In this document: one piece after another, positions 40,037 through 51,114 of the stretch
Layout of the letters: each line of letters starts with the position of its first letter
Position numbering within the stretch: the first letter of the stretch is position 1
Assembly: GCF_905147365.1 (NCBI RefSeq)
Contig: NC_056417.1
Coordinates: 11,802,501 to 11,866,500, forward strand
From: Aricia agestis
Taxonomy: Eukaryota > Arthropoda > Insecta > Lepidoptera > Lycaenidae
Direction: 5' to 3'
Length of the DNA stretch: 64,000 nt
The notes under the pieces: generated by a model
Databases searched by the model: none
The model's input: only the letters and a program-made list of their open reading frames with translations
Told to the model about the DNA's origin: nothing
Program-made: the position numbers and the translations under genes

Positions 40037-40904
40037 CGGTATCTTATTAAATTGCCTAATGCCTACATATTTTAATTAAAAAAAAAAAACGTGTGGCACT
40101 CGGAGACTACCGCAGTAAAACTATTGCATAGCATATTTTATCAACTTATGCAATTATAATTTGCATTCGTCTAGTCCCACGCACACAAACACCTTGCCAA
40201 AGTCTGCCGAACTGAAACGACGTTAGGCATGGCAACACCACATCACTGTGCCGGTCGGAGTAGGGGTGTTAGGTTATTTTCGTTACGAAATTTATTGATC
40301 ATTTATATTGTTGCCGCGCCAAAACCGACAATAAAAGCTATGCAATTAGCTTATTATAATAATAATTATGATTGTTGTTTTTTATTGATGAAGCTTATTT
40401 CATACAAAATCTGTTCAGTCACAACTTGTAACAGTAAGCTAATCCGCTACCTTATCACGTAAAAATAGCGATCAACAATCCACTAGCAATAATCGCGCGA
40501 GTGATTGCTGGGTGTCATGAATGTCACAAACAATGGTGTCCATGTATAGCGATCGATTGCAATCATATTGTTTTGGCTCATACGTGATACGAAATTGCGA
40601 TTTTCGAGCAATTATCGCGCAATAATTGCTATCGCATTGCTCTCGCAAGATACGTAATACGGGGGCCGGTTCAAGTCCATTTCCATTATAATCTGTCAAG
40701 TTCTAGAGTAAACTCTCGCATGCAATAAAACGAGCTATATTCCTTCAGTTTACTACCACAAACAACTTCGTCTAGACGTCTATATTTGCATGCATAATAC
40801 ATACAATATGTTGCATATTATATTTTCTTCGAAATGTACTTTTCTATAAACATACACTGAGCGGAAAAAGCGGAAAATATTTTTAAGTGACTAGTTCACT
40901 TTAC
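40037..40904. other. No recognised gene
   Basis: Short open frames at 40229-40462 and 40472-40699 show no domain. 'attatcgcgcaataattgct' and 'caataatcgcgcgagtgatt' (about 40612 and 40486) are weakly inverted and could mark a degraded foldback element. Confidence 0.35.
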
Positions 40905-40907
40905 ATT

Positions 40908-40962
40908 TTTTTTATTTCATTAAAATTAGGGGGCAAACAATCAAACGGGCCACCTGATTTAT
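40908..40962 (-). mobile_element. SINE-A/LINE-4 tail-only fragment
   Basis: 'ttttatttcattaaaattag' followed by 'ggggcaaacaatcaaacggg' and 'ccacctga' is the extreme 3' end shared by SINE-A and LINE-4. With only ~55 bp left, the source cannot be told. Confidence 0.7.
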
Positions 40963-41099
40963 GTATTTACTTTTGTTGATAAACAGTAGTAAAAACTACT
41001 AGTACTAGTTACTACAACTACTAATACTATTAAGTAGTCTAATTTAAAATCTAACTTACTACCCGTAATGGACACATTATTACGTGGACCAGAGTCTGT

Positions 41100-41263
41100 A
41101 GCCAAGACCTTTTCTTCATCGCTTCTTTATAGAATCGCCGATCAAAATGTATGGCATAAGCGTTCGATAAAAGAAAGTCAACGTTCGACTTTCAATTAAA
41201 TGTCAATTCCATACATTTTTATCGGAGACTGTTTATGGATCCGATAAAGAAAACGTCTTGGCT
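41100..41263. mobile_element. Foldback MITE, family J, copy 1
   Basis: Ends AGCCAAGACCTTTTCTT and AAGAAAACGTCTTGGCT; inner 'tcaaaatgtatgg' and 'ccatacatttttatcgg'. Related to 56282-56462 through 'tagaatcgccgat', 'cataagcgttcg' and 'gtcaattccatacatttt'. Confidence 0.72.
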
Positions 41264-41430
41264 AAAAGGCCAGATTATTAATTTTTTAATAATATTACAA
41301 TATATTACATAATTATTACATATTACTTGTCTTTTCAATTTTTTATATCATTTAGATAACAAAGTTTTTTAATCAAATTTTACACATAATTCGTGAAAGT
41401 TGGTAAAACAAACTGTGATAGATAATACGC

Positions 41431-41755
41431 ACAGACATAGATCAAGATAGATACTGCATGTCCCTTCATTTGTATGAAAACGAGCGTGCCACTTTTTTTC
41501 TACCTACTGTAACGTACCGATGATAAGAAACGTGTCCATTATCTAGATTCTAGGCCAACGTTTTTATTCAAATTTCTATAGCTCAATATGGCATAATTAG
41601 GCATTTTTTCAATCCGATTGACGTCCGATTCCGATAACGGTGGAGCGCAGACTAAAGAACAGACTTTCGAAAGACGAGCATTGCTCGTCGTTTGGGAACG
41701 CGATATGGCACGCGAAGTACATACACATGCGGTATCTATCTTGATCTATGTCTGT
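41431..41755. mobile_element. Inverted-repeat element with 24-bp perfect arms
   Basis: acagacatagatcaagatag+atac at 41431-41454 and its exact complement at 41732-41755 enclose about 280 bp. The right end ('gcgaagtacatacacatgcgg') recurs at 47433-47470. No transposase. Confidence 0.75.
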
Positions 41756-42244
41756 GTATATACGCGTATAAGTCCAACACTAGCTCTCACACATAAATCG
41801 GGATTGGCCAATATCTCTCGGTAAACGTATCTTTTATCCAAAGATATGCCAATTCGGGATATTTTAGAATTTTAAAAGGTGAGAAGCGATCTTTGTAAAG
41901 ATAAATCACAATGTAAAATTATGTACTTCAGGGGTAGGGTAGGGTACAATAAGAAAATACACATTTTATGATAATGGGTTTATCGATCTATTAAAAACTC
42001 GAAAACGGTCAATGCTGTTCACATAGCAGTATTTTAAATGAGATAATAAAATTAATATATACAAGAAAATATACATTGAATGGACCTACCACCTCCACGG
42101 TGTTGGGCTGTATTTCAATTTAAAATTGCTCTTGATGCAAAAGCAATGCGATCGTAACGCCGTCTTGCAATATAGCCTCAATATAGCCCTTAGACCTATA
42201 CGACTTATAAAATAAGTCTTATGAAACAGCCCATCGTCTATGAT
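41756..42244. other. No recognised feature
   Basis: Contains 'ggggtagggtagggtacaat' (41933). No ORF or repeat partner. Confidence 0.35.
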
Positions 42245-42477
42245 ACTCATAACTAGACATCGGATTATATGCATTTGCATACTTGCATATGCAAATGCAT
42301 ATAATGGCACTTTTTAGGCTATAGTGCATATTTTGGCAATTTTTCGTTGATAGTGCATATTTCGGTAGTTTTATACCCTCGTAGTCTTCAAACTAGCTAT
42401 CATGACACACACCAAGGCCACAAAACAGAGGTACGATAGATCAAAACACTTCAAATAATATGTAGCTACAATATCTA

Positions 42478-43867
42478 TCCTAATATTATAAAGAGGTAAA
42501 CTTTGTTTGTTTGTTTGTTTAATTGTAATGGATAGGCTCAAAAACTACTGGACCGATTTTAAAAATTCTTTCACCATTCGAAAGCTACATTATTTACGAG
42601 TAACATAGGCTACTTTTTATTTTGGAGAATATAGGGTTCCGTAAGATATTTCAGTTTTTCGGAAACAACCAGAAAATTTACTTATTTTGCGTACGCTGCC
42701 TAAACTATAAAATATAGAACTATACAATGTTCTAAGTAAATGTAGATCTTATAAATATCTACAAAAATGTCCGCGACACACTATACCTATCTATGTCAAG
42801 TGAGGCACAACAACCATTTTCTTATTTAAAAATGTAGATTTTTTTTGGACTACATTTAAACGAATTTATATTGCTTATGCTAATGATCCTTATCAAAATA
42901 AATAATTTCATCACTAAGTACAGTTCATGTAGATTATATTTGCTCTTCGAATGATTAAAATTGAACGTTTGGTTTAGAAGTTATGGCGAAATTAAAATAT
43001 TGCGATTTACGCCCGTTTCGAAGTGGGCGCTAGTGCGCTACCAATGCCACAGAATAGATAATAATAGTACGAGTATCAATGCAGGGGTGCGCATTGTACA
43101 CATTGAAAAGGTCTACAGGAAACTCCGCGATGGTATATATTTTTTTTAATGAAATAAGGGGCAAGCGAGCAAACGGGTCACCTGATGGAAAGCAACTTCC
43201 GTCGCCCATGGACACTCGCAGCATCAGAAGAGCTGCAGGTGCGTTGCCGGCCTTTTAAGAGGGAATAGGGTAATAGGGGAGGAAAGGGAATAGGAGAGGA
43301 TAGGGAAGGAAATAGGGGAGGGTAGGGAAGGGAAAAGGGTAGGGAATTGGGCCTCCGGTAAACCCACTCACTCGGCGAAACACAGTGTAAGCGCTGTTTC
43401 ACGCCAGTTTTCTGTGAGAACGTGGTATTTCTCCGGTCGAGCCAGCCCATTCGTGCCGAAGCATGGCTCTCCCACGTATAAGTATATCTCTTATGGATAT
43501 ATCCCACAATAACATATTTTTTTGTCATTTACTTTTAACTTCAAATAATGGCTAATTTTCGAAGCGATTTTAACCAATACGGCAATAATCCTTATTCAAT
43601 TAAATACTTCAAATACATTATTGATTTTGGCCCTTTACAGCATAATTATTACGATTTTAATTTTAAATAAATATTTTCGAAGACATTACAGATTTAAAAT
43701 TGCGGGACGTAAGTAGCTTTTGCGGCAGTACCGACCAATGCGGGCCACGGGTAGTAATGAATATAAATTATTTAAAATCAAACTACAGAATCGATTTTTA
43801 ATAATTTTTTCAGTGACTTAGGCCATCATTTATTTTATACCCGTGCGAAGCCGGGGCGGGTCGCTAG
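42478..43867 (+). mobile_element. Helitron, 1.39 kb, both ends, inside element K
   Basis: A-TCCTAATATTATAAAGAGG at the 5' end and 'gaagccggggcgggtcgCTAG'-T at the 3' end, with a GC stem just before CTAG. Target 'ctacaatatct/ttgaataaag' is uninterrupted in K copy 2. (tttg)n near the 5' end. Non-autonomous: no Rep/helicase. Carries SINE-A copy 9. Confidence 0.88.
43139..43477 (-). mobile_element. SINE-A copy 9, inside a Helitron inside element K
   Basis: Complete; T-run from 43140, head at 43477. Relative 19618-20056 shows the Helitron sequence without it ('gcgatggtac..tgtctct'). Confidence 0.9.
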
Positions 43868-44146
43868 TCTTTGAATAAAGTAGTTAACGATTTAATGGAA
43901 AATGTTGGTAGAAAATTATTATTGGTGCTGTATAAGAAATGAAAAATCCTGGATTTGAGGAAATTATAAAAATTGGCGTTTTTATTAACGGGACCACCGG
44001 AAAACTCTTCAAAAAAGAATAAGATTTTAATATGAAGTGACTTGATTGTGCATATTTTGTGCATATTTCGGCCATTTTTTGGTGCATATTTGCATGCATA
44101 TTTCGGCACTTTGATCGTGCATATAATCCGATGTCTACTCATAACT

Positions 44147-44713
44147 CATGAATAAAATGTAGTCTACATTATAGCTTTTGACGACGAACAAGTATGGAAT
44201 TGTGAAATGTTTAAGATTTTCCAAACCGCCTCGTCTGTTATTTGAAGTGTTTTCCGCAGCACTCCGCTAGTTCCACCTCACTGCTCAAGTATACAATATA
44301 CATGCACATGGAGTGGAAAAATTTTAGTATTCAGACCGAGCTTTTAACCTACAAGACAAGGGTCTGGCTTGACGCGTCTGTGTTTGTTCGTTGCATCGTC
44401 TAAACTTATAAACCGATTATGATATTTTTTTGACTCATTATTGTGGTGTAGTCAGACCTTTAATACTTATGAGACTGTCAGGCGTGGATGCATAACAGCT
44501 GTATTTTAAGTGACATTTACAACACACCGAGATTAGTAATAATTTGGCCATACGCATTATTTATATATAGATAGATTGTAGCTATTTCATGAATATTTTT
44601 GCTTAGTGCTTGGCAAAAGGGAACGTGTACAATAATGGTGCTGCGAACTGCAAATCCGAAACTAAAACATTGATTATTTTTCTGTCATGTCCTGCTTCCT
44701 TTAGTACCTACAC
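44147..44713. other. No recognised feature
   Basis: AT-rich; nothing assignable on either strand. Confidence 0.35.
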
Positions 44714-44898
44714 CATAGTAAAAGGAGGGGAAGTAAGTTATCGTCATACAAAGGCACCGCGCGCGGCTTGTATGTGTGCGCCATAGTATCAATGCGTCGC
44801 CACGTACAGCACACAACGAAATCTCGGCTAGTTTTACTAGGCTGGTACCGCCGAGATTTCGTTGTGTGCCGTAACTTACTTCCCCTCCTTTTACTATG
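44714..44898. repeat. Compound hairpin: 27-bp outer and 20-bp inner perfect stems
   Basis: Outer arms 44714-44740 (catagtaaaaggaggggaag...) and 44872-44898 are exact complements. Inner arms gcacacaacgaaatctcggc (44809) and gccgagatttcgttgtgtgc (44850) are too. 68 unpaired bases on the left side only (44741-44808) make an asymmetric bulge. Confidence 0.9.
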
Positions 44899-44967
44899 CC
44901 AACACGGTCCCCATATCTGATTTTTTATTGTTAAAACTGGGCTGGAAAAAATATGTAACCACGCTAG

Positions 44968-45800
44968 ACCCGCCTACATACCCCGCTATCCTCCAATCGT
45001 GATAAAATGATTACATGAATCGTGCCTGCATGAATTGTACTTTGCGCTTCAGCTAATAGTGAACAATATCGCGTAACAACGGTTCCCTCATTATAGCACG
45101 AAAGTAAAAGCCGTAAGTCCCAAAAATGTTTTTGATGATTACTTAAAAATTAAATACAATACTAATATTTCCTTTAGCCATTATTTTATAAAGCGTGTGA
45201 TTGTAGTAGTGCAAGTTATTTAATGATAGTAACTCAATCAGTGTAACATATATTTGTTGAAAATCCCAGAAAGATTCATAATTTCGAAAAATAAAACTAT
45301 CGAGTCAAAGTAAGTGAATCGTGTTTACCGTTAGGAAAATATCAGATAAACATACAATGATTAAATAAATCTCTCTTCATACGTGGGAGAGCCATGCTTC
45401 GGCACGAATGGGCCGGCTCGACCGGAAAAATACGACGTTCTCACAGAAAACCGGCGTGAAACAGCGCTTGCCCTGTGTTTCGCCGAGTGAGTGAGTTTAC
45501 CGGAGGCCCAATCCCCTACCCTATTCCCTTCTCTACCCTCCCCTATTCCCTTCCCTTTCCTTCCTTACCCTTCCCTATTACCCTGTTCCCTCTTAAAAGG
45601 CCGGCAACGCACTTGCAGCTCTTCTGATGCTGCGAGTGTCCATGGGCGACGGAAGTTGCTTTCCATCACGTGACCCGTTTGCTCGTTTGCCCCCTTTATT
45701 TCATTAAAAAAAATTAATTGAAGTCAATCGTCTTCCGGGATCGTAATACTTATTAGAAAACACAGCTAAATTTTACAGCCCGCTCTTAATTCTGATCACC
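44968..45800 (-). repeat. Repeat Q, copy 2, carrying a different SINE-A
   Basis: Reverse-orientation paralogue of 33113-34270. It lacks the Helitron and SINE of copy 1 and has its own SINE-A at 45381-45713, so each copy gives the other's empty site. Confidence 0.82.
45381..45713 (+). mobile_element. SINE-A copy 10
   Basis: Complete; 'gcttgccctgtgtttcgcc' differs from the consensus palindrome, and the tail has 'catcacgtgaccc' (g to c). The open frame running through the pyrimidine tract to 'LLKGRQRTCSSSDAASVHGR' shows the LINE ORF2 end still in register. Confidence 0.9.
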
Positions 45801-46075
45801 CAGTACGTAAATTAGGTAACTAATAATAGCGCTAAAAGGCGAAAAACAGCTAACTAAAGCTCGCATTACTCATGTAGGTTTTGCTAAACGTCGCCTGCAC
45901 TGGCGCATATTAAAGCAACTTTACACCCGTTTTCACTTTACGCTCGCTATTCCATTAATGACAAGTTGGAATTTTTCACCAGAGCCTCGTAAACTGACGA
46001 AAATATAAAATAAGGTTTGAAGAATTTATTATGAAGTGTTGCTCTTCGTTGTGGCGAAATTTATAACGCTGGAAC

Positions 46076-46853
46076 TAGGGAATGCAATACCGGGATACAG
46101 GGATCCCGAAATACCGGGATCCCGCATGCGTTTTGCGGGACTAATCCCGGTCGAAAATTTAGCGGGATCCCGCGGGACTGGCGGGATTACAAAGAAGCGT
46201 GATTTATACGTATAACTCTGCGCGCAGGGGTGCGTGAACTAGCTACAGGCAGCTCAATAAACAATTTACCTTCAATTCACTTATAATTCACTTTAAATAA
46301 CAATAATTGTAAGAACCAGCGTGGAAGCTGAGCCAACTTTTTCAGCTACCGGCTACCTTGTGTCGAATATCAGGAACCATTTGGCAGACACAATAATTAA
46401 TACCTTAACTTTTTTAACATATTTTTATAAGCTTGGGCTAAAAGATTCCGTTACACACATACATGTAACCGAATCTTTTAGCACCATTTTCTGTATAATT
46501 CGAGAAAAATTAATAATTTTAATAAAAGATGAAAATAAATAAGCGTGATTTTTCGTTTTTTTTAACTTCTATTATTACGTAGCCATTTCCAAATAAAATG
46601 TTTAGTTTTTTTTTTATATCTAAAGTATGAAGTATTAATAAACCCTTGTATAAAAAAGTGTCTGACAAAGTTTGTTTTATTTGAGTTTCTAAGAATAAAA
46701 CGGGTTCTATTAAGTAAAGTCATTATAACGATTTATTTTAAATGTTTAAGTCCACCCTGCGGGATCCCGCAAATACCGGGATCCCGCGTGATTGTGATGG
46801 TTCAGTCCCGCAAATACCGGGATTGAAATTATCTTGCGGGATTGCATTCCCTA
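46076..46853. mobile_element. hAT element remnant with perfect 8-bp TSD
   Basis: Ends TAGGGAATGCAATACCGGGA and CGGGATTGCATTCCCTA; GCTGGAAC flanks both sides (46068-46075, 46854-46861). Subterminal 'gggatcccgc' repeats resemble transposase binding sites. 778 bp with only the transposase C-terminus left. Confidence 0.88.
46321..46446 (+). pseudogene. hAT transposase C-terminal dimerisation fragment
   Basis: Reads 'VEAEPTFSATGYLVSNIRNH' then 'LADTIINTLTFLTYF'. This follows the hATC pattern (E-x-x-FS-x-x-G...R-x-x-L...L-x-FL), which lies at the end of hAT transposases and mediates dimerisation. Everything upstream (zinc finger, catalytic DDE) is gone. It lies inside a TSD-flanked hAT shell, which agrees. 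Confidence 0.75.
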
Positions 46854-46906
46854 GCTGGAACTATACAGTCCGGGATAAAATACCCCATGTTCTTTACCAG
46901 GACTCG

Positions 46907-47112
46907 AGGTCTACCAGAATCTGATGGCAAATTAAGACGGCAGATTTTAAAAAAATATCTTTGATCATTGGATAAATTTATATATTTGCATGTTTCACAC
47001 ACATATTCAGCCGCTTTAAGGAAAAAAAGGATCAAAATGTTTTATTCCAATTACCCCGGTATTGCTAGAGTCAATTTATTTTCTTTTTTTGCCATCAGAC
47101 TCTGGTAGACCT
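46907..47112. repeat. Inverted repeat, 25-bp arms with one mismatch
   Basis: aggtctaccagaatctgatg (46907) is inverse to catcagactctggtagacct (47093-47112), about 155 bp apart. The right half continues into 'ttgatcaaaaccgtttgagc' and 'gtgacaggcagacatgcag', Helitron-like text. Confidence 0.65.
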
Positions 47113-47257
47113 ATAGTATACAAAATTTGATCAAAACCGTTTGAGCGGTTTTAGCTGTGTAGGTGAGTGACAGGCAGACATGCAGATAGCTTCCTCCGAG
47201 TTACGTGTCCTAACGTGACCACTTCTTTTAACGAACTAACGATGTTTTTACAGAAAA

Positions 47258-47575
47258 ACTTGAGAGGTGTCAAGGGACACCGGGATGAAACGAAGTTATT
47301 TCTTATGTAAGTACAAAAAACCTGTAAAAACTCAAAAAAAAGGGAGAGAGAGACAGAGCGAGAAAGGTAGCCGTGCGGTACGGCTTACAACTATAGCAAA
47401 AATCACATAGTTAGATAAACATAGATGTCCCGCGAAGTACATACACATGCGGTATCTATCTTGATCTATGTTTGGGGCAAGAAGTGTCGTTACAACTTTT
47501 TGGTCTTAATTTTTTCCGTCTAGCCCCCTTTCGCTACGCACGATAAGGAACTTCGTTCCAAAAATCGAACCGTTT
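47258..47575. mobile_element. Element H relative, one terminus, plus a 41431-family end
   Basis: 'aacttgagaggtgtcaaggg' at 47258 and 'tatttcttatgtaagta' match the left end of 37245-38167. 47415-47470 matches the right end of the 41431-41755 element. The other H terminus is missing. Confidence 0.65.
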
Positions 47576-47692
47576 TGCCTTAGGCCGTCGAGAACATTGT
47601 CAAAATAAACTTTAATATTGTAATTGTAACAAGGACAACGTCATGAATTTGCACATACAAAAGTTAAAAAAGGTTGCGCTTTCAGCGCTGCT

Positions 47693-48175
47693 ATTTAAGG
47701 TGACGCCGCGTTAAAGTAAAAAAATCATTTTGTATATGTTTTAAATCGCTTGTTTTCTATGAGAGACCGGGCCGGCCTCTCATAGAAAACGAGAAATGGA
47801 ACAACAAGAAATGGAAAGGGCGTAAGCGACAAAATGGTATTTGTCGCGTAATTGAAAAACCATAAATATATTTCATAATAAGTATAAGCTATGGGTAAAT
47901 TAAAGTATACCTATGCTTGATCTAATCTATGTACAAATTTTGGAAGCTTAAATCACTCTCCTCTGTTGGCAAAATTAGAATCCCTGTTTTTATAGAGGCC
48001 TTTTTGATTAATTATTGTGTGTTATAAAATTTGACCAATCGTGTTATGCTATAGGTAATTCAAAGATAAAGACATGATGAATACTGACAATTAAATTTAA
48101 TTTAGCTTTAGTCATTGTTGAGAAAAATCGATATCGCTGCAGCCAAATTATCAAGGCGTCACCTTAAAGTAAACT
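47693..48175. repeat. Repeat P, copy 2, with terminal inverted ends
   Basis: 'aaggtgacgccgcgttaaag' (47696) and 'aaggcgtcaccttaaag' (48155) are inverted, defining a ~480-bp element. Contains a small palindrome gttttctatgagag/ctctcatagaaaac (about 47751-47790). It is the empty site for the MITE at 30452-30588. Confidence 0.7.
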
Positions 48176-48230
48176 CAGTAAACTCAATGTAGGGGACTCA
48201 TACACAGCCTAAACCTAAAGTATTATCACT

Positions 48231-48697
48231 AGACATCGGATTATATGCACGATCAAAGTGCCGAAATATGCATGCAAATATGCACAAAAAATGGCCGAAA
48301 TATGCACAAAATATGCACAATCAAGTCACTTCAATATTAAAAACTTATTCTTTTTTGAAGAGTTTTCAGGTGGTCCCGTTAATAAAAACGCCAATTTTTA
48401 TAATTTCCTCAAATCCAGGATTTTTCATTTCTTATACAGCACCAATAATAATTTTCTACCAACATTTTCCATTAAATCGTTAACTACTTTATTCAAAGAT
48501 ATTGTAGCTACATATTATTTGAAGTGTTTTGATCTATCGTACCCCTGTTTTGTGGCCTTGGTGTGTGTCATGATAGCTAGTTTGAAGACTACGAGGGCAT
48601 AAAACTACCGAAATATGCACTATCAACGAAAAATTGCCAAAATATGCACTATCGCCTAAAAAGTGCCTTTATATGCAAATGCATATAATCCGATGTC
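48231..48697 (-). mobile_element. Element K, copy 2, uninterrupted
   Basis: AGACATCGGATTATATGCAC ... GCATATAATCCGATGTC. Inserted in a relative of the right end of 20441-21508: flanks 'taaagtattatcact' and 'acttTgttttgttacac' rejoin as in 21485-21502. An internal 114-codon frame (48258-48602) has no recognisable domain and is interrupted in copy 1. Confidence 0.82.
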
Positions 48698-49439
48698 ACT
48701 TTGTTTTGTTACACTCTCGTCTGTATAAATCATTCAACACTTCTCTGTAATCTGTTAGCTAACTGAAAATCCACACACAAAAATTGTACTTCACTCTAAT
48801 ATCTTTCTCTCACCTCTTTTCGGTGGTCGAAAATTCGGTATTTAAAAAGAGATGAAATTATTCAGCCATCCAGATTTGTACTCAACCGGTGAGAGGCGTA
48901 TGCTTTTAGTTCGGGCATATTTAAATCGAAATCCGAGCAGGCTTTCAAGAGAACAGACATCAGGATACTTATACCACTTATATTCGATAATTTCAAACGT
49001 CAAAACTTTATTTGCAACCAAGTATACTTACATTAAATCAAAATATTATGACGATTTTCTTGTGATGAAATTAATCAGAATCAAAAAAGGAGGAATCTGA
49101 ATTCTTCCTACTCTTTTTCTTCTGATTAATTTCGTTGCGGGTCCCAAGACAGTTTTAGCATGTCCCTCGAGCTCCCTGAGGTCATATCAAAGGGTTGTCG
49201 TGGTTGGATACCACTGTCGATCCTGGCGACACAGGAGATATAGTTGTGGGAGTATGTAGTAGGCCAAAGCCCGTTTGAAAAAAATTAAATCAAAATATAT
49301 TGACAAACACAAATTATGCCCTCTTCAGGCGATTTTAACAGCGAACTTAGAAGCGAATATAATAGGATAGTAGTCTAAGATTTTACATAGCACATTGATA
49401 AGGGGTGATAAGTTATGAACTTATGACGTTTGCGATGCC
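48698..49439. other. No recognised gene; one unexplained open frame
   Basis: 48852-49100 encodes 82 codons ('MKLFSHPDLYSTGERRMLLV...'), lysine-rich, without known motif, signal peptide or second copy. 49140-49280 has GC-richer text 'ccaagacagttttagcatgt'. Could be an exon remnant; I cannot support that. Confidence 0.3.
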
Positions 49440-49662
49440 ATAGGGTCAATTCACATTGCAATGTCCCGAGGCGGTGTGATTACATTTGGAATCTTCTTAA
49501 AATGCATCGCATCGACGTGTAAGAGTCAATTCAGACCGCGACGCGTAGATGCATTTTAAAGTATGGATTTGACAGATTTGCAAGACGTCTCACGCAATTG
49601 AAGTCTGTCAAATTCATAAAAATGCATCTACACGTCGCGTTGCGGTCTAAACTGACCCTATT
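49440..49662. mobile_element. Foldback MITE (about 220 bp)
   Basis: 'atagggtcaattcacattgc' at the left and 'gcggtctaaactgaccctat' at the right are inverted. An inner pair 'cgcgtagatgcattttaaag' and 'ataaaaatgcatctacacgt' forms a long stem. Non-coding. Confidence 0.72.
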
Positions 49663-50059
49663 GGTTGTCATTATGACTGATCTTTAGTTGCCGTAACTGT
49701 CGAATACCATTTGACTAAGGTTCGGATATCGAGATTATTACATTCAGGTCCAGAACAATCTCTGAAAGTCTACAAAAGTTGATAGAAAAGTGAATTATTA
49801 TTGATACTTGTAGAAAAATCTCAACCCTGGGTCTGGAGATTGTATGTTTTGATTTAACCTGTATCCACCGGAGACACGATAGTATTGGTCAAGGCAGAAT
49901 ACACACCGACGACTTGTTTTTATTAAGGAACTAGATTTAGTCGCCTAATAGACAATAGTTAGGAATATTCATGTACAATAGCAAGGAATGTACATATACT
50001 GAAGATTATAATGTCTGTATTTTTTTATTATAATTTTGTAGCTTTCAAATTATGAGTTA
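49663..50059. other. No recognised feature
   Basis: The end (50015-50059, 'gctttcaaattatgagttac') has a relative at about 53840; otherwise unassigned. Confidence 0.35.
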
Positions 50060-50418
50060 CTAGATGTCCCGCGCGGCTTCGCCCGCGTGAATTAGGAATT
50101 TTACAGAAACCGTACATTTTCCCATAAAAATAGCTTATGTCCCTACTCCCTTCACTTGGTCTACTCTATATCTGTGCTTAATATTGCCATAAAAATTGCT
50201 CCAGTAGTTCATAATTTCTAATATTTCCCCCGTTCTTCCCACATTTTCCTGCGTTTCTTCGGTCGTATTAGTCTTAGCGTGATAATATAATAAATTATAG
50301 CCTTACTCGATAAATGAGCTATATAACACTGAAATAAGTTTTAAAATCGTACCTGTAGTTCCTGAGATTAACGCGTTCAAGCAAACATACTCTTCAAGTT
50401 TATAATATTAGGTAGGTA
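50060..50418 (-). mobile_element. Helitron-like element
   Basis: Plus strand A-CTAGATGTCCCGCGCGGCTT, 'gtccctactcccttcacttg', 'gtattagtcttagcgtgata', ending near 'agtttataatattagg'. Matches the common lepidopteran form with a GC stem beside CTAG. Confidence 0.78.
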
Positions 50419-50504
50419 TAAAATTTTTTAATTATCGTTTGACAAACTCGAGTCTCGATCTAAAAGACTATGAAAAGTACCAATAACAGGGTAACCAATA
50501 ACCA

Positions 50505-50532
50505 TGGGACGATGCATGGTATAATATGGTAG

Positions 50533-50563
<31 letters not shown>

Positions 50564-50735
50564 TGTAATTTGCACAGTAGCATATGCTTTCCGTTCTTAA
50601 AACAACGCCGAAGCTCCCAAACTTGTATCTATTAAGAATCAGGAGTTCTTTCAGCACCTTTCGAACCACGGTATACCAGGTATACCTCGGTGCAAAATCT
50701 TACTTGTTGGTAGCATATGCTTAGAATACTTCTCA
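50505..50735 (-). repeat. Repeat N, copy 2
   Basis: Reverse of 28432-28622: (atg)n at 50532-50562, 'gtagcatatgctttccgttc', 'acaacgccgaagctcc', 'ttggtagcatatgctta'. The (atg)n run is longer here. Confidence 0.72.
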
Positions 50736-50934
50736 CGAAACCGAAGTCACCACAAGTTTCCCTATAAATTTTGAGGAGTTCCCTCGATTGCTTATGGATC
50801 CTTCATCAGATCACCACTTTTGTGAATATAATACCAAACTGGGTTGATACCCTATATACCAAAAGAAAAAAATTGAAAATGGGTTAACAAACGGCGGAGT
50901 AATCGTTGAACATAAGAAAACGAACACAACACCT

Positions 50935-51114
50935 CCCCCATTTTGAATGTCGGTTAAAATTTTAGCCTATGTTATTCTGATGTATAAGCTATATTATTGT
51001 AAAGTTTCATTAAAATCCGTTCAGTAGTTTTTGCGTGAAAGAGTAACAAACATCCATACATCCACACATCCATACATCCAAACAAACTTTCGCCTTTATA
51101 ATATTAGTAGGATA
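50935..51114 (-). mobile_element. Helitron-like 5' part
   Basis: 'gaatgtcggttaaaatttta', 'tccgttcagtagtttttgcg', tandem 'catacatccacacatcca' and 'ctttataatattagtagGA' before T. The CTAG end is not found. Confidence 0.65.

Larger units (their letters stand above)
42255..44136 (+). mobile_element. Element K, copy 1, split by a Helitron
   Basis: Termini AGACATCGGATTATATGCA and TGCA TATAATCCGATGTCT are inverted. The 10-mer ACTCATAACT flanks both sides (42245-42254, 44137-44146). Without the Helitron (42478-43867) K is about 490 bp, full of 'gcatattt/aaatatgc' motifs. Copy 2 is at 48231-48697 in reverse. No transposase is seen. The 10-bp duplication would suit a Mutator-type element, but copy 2 supports only ACT, so the class is open. 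Confidence 0.82.

Noticed and set aside
48258..48602. Protein of element K
   Set aside because: The frame is not kept in the other copy, where another reading frame is equally long and a Helitron interrupts it; no domain is recognised.
50532..50562. Histidine-repeat protein from the ATG repeat
   Set aside because: The frame is a by-product of (atg)n within repeat N and lacks any partner or motif.
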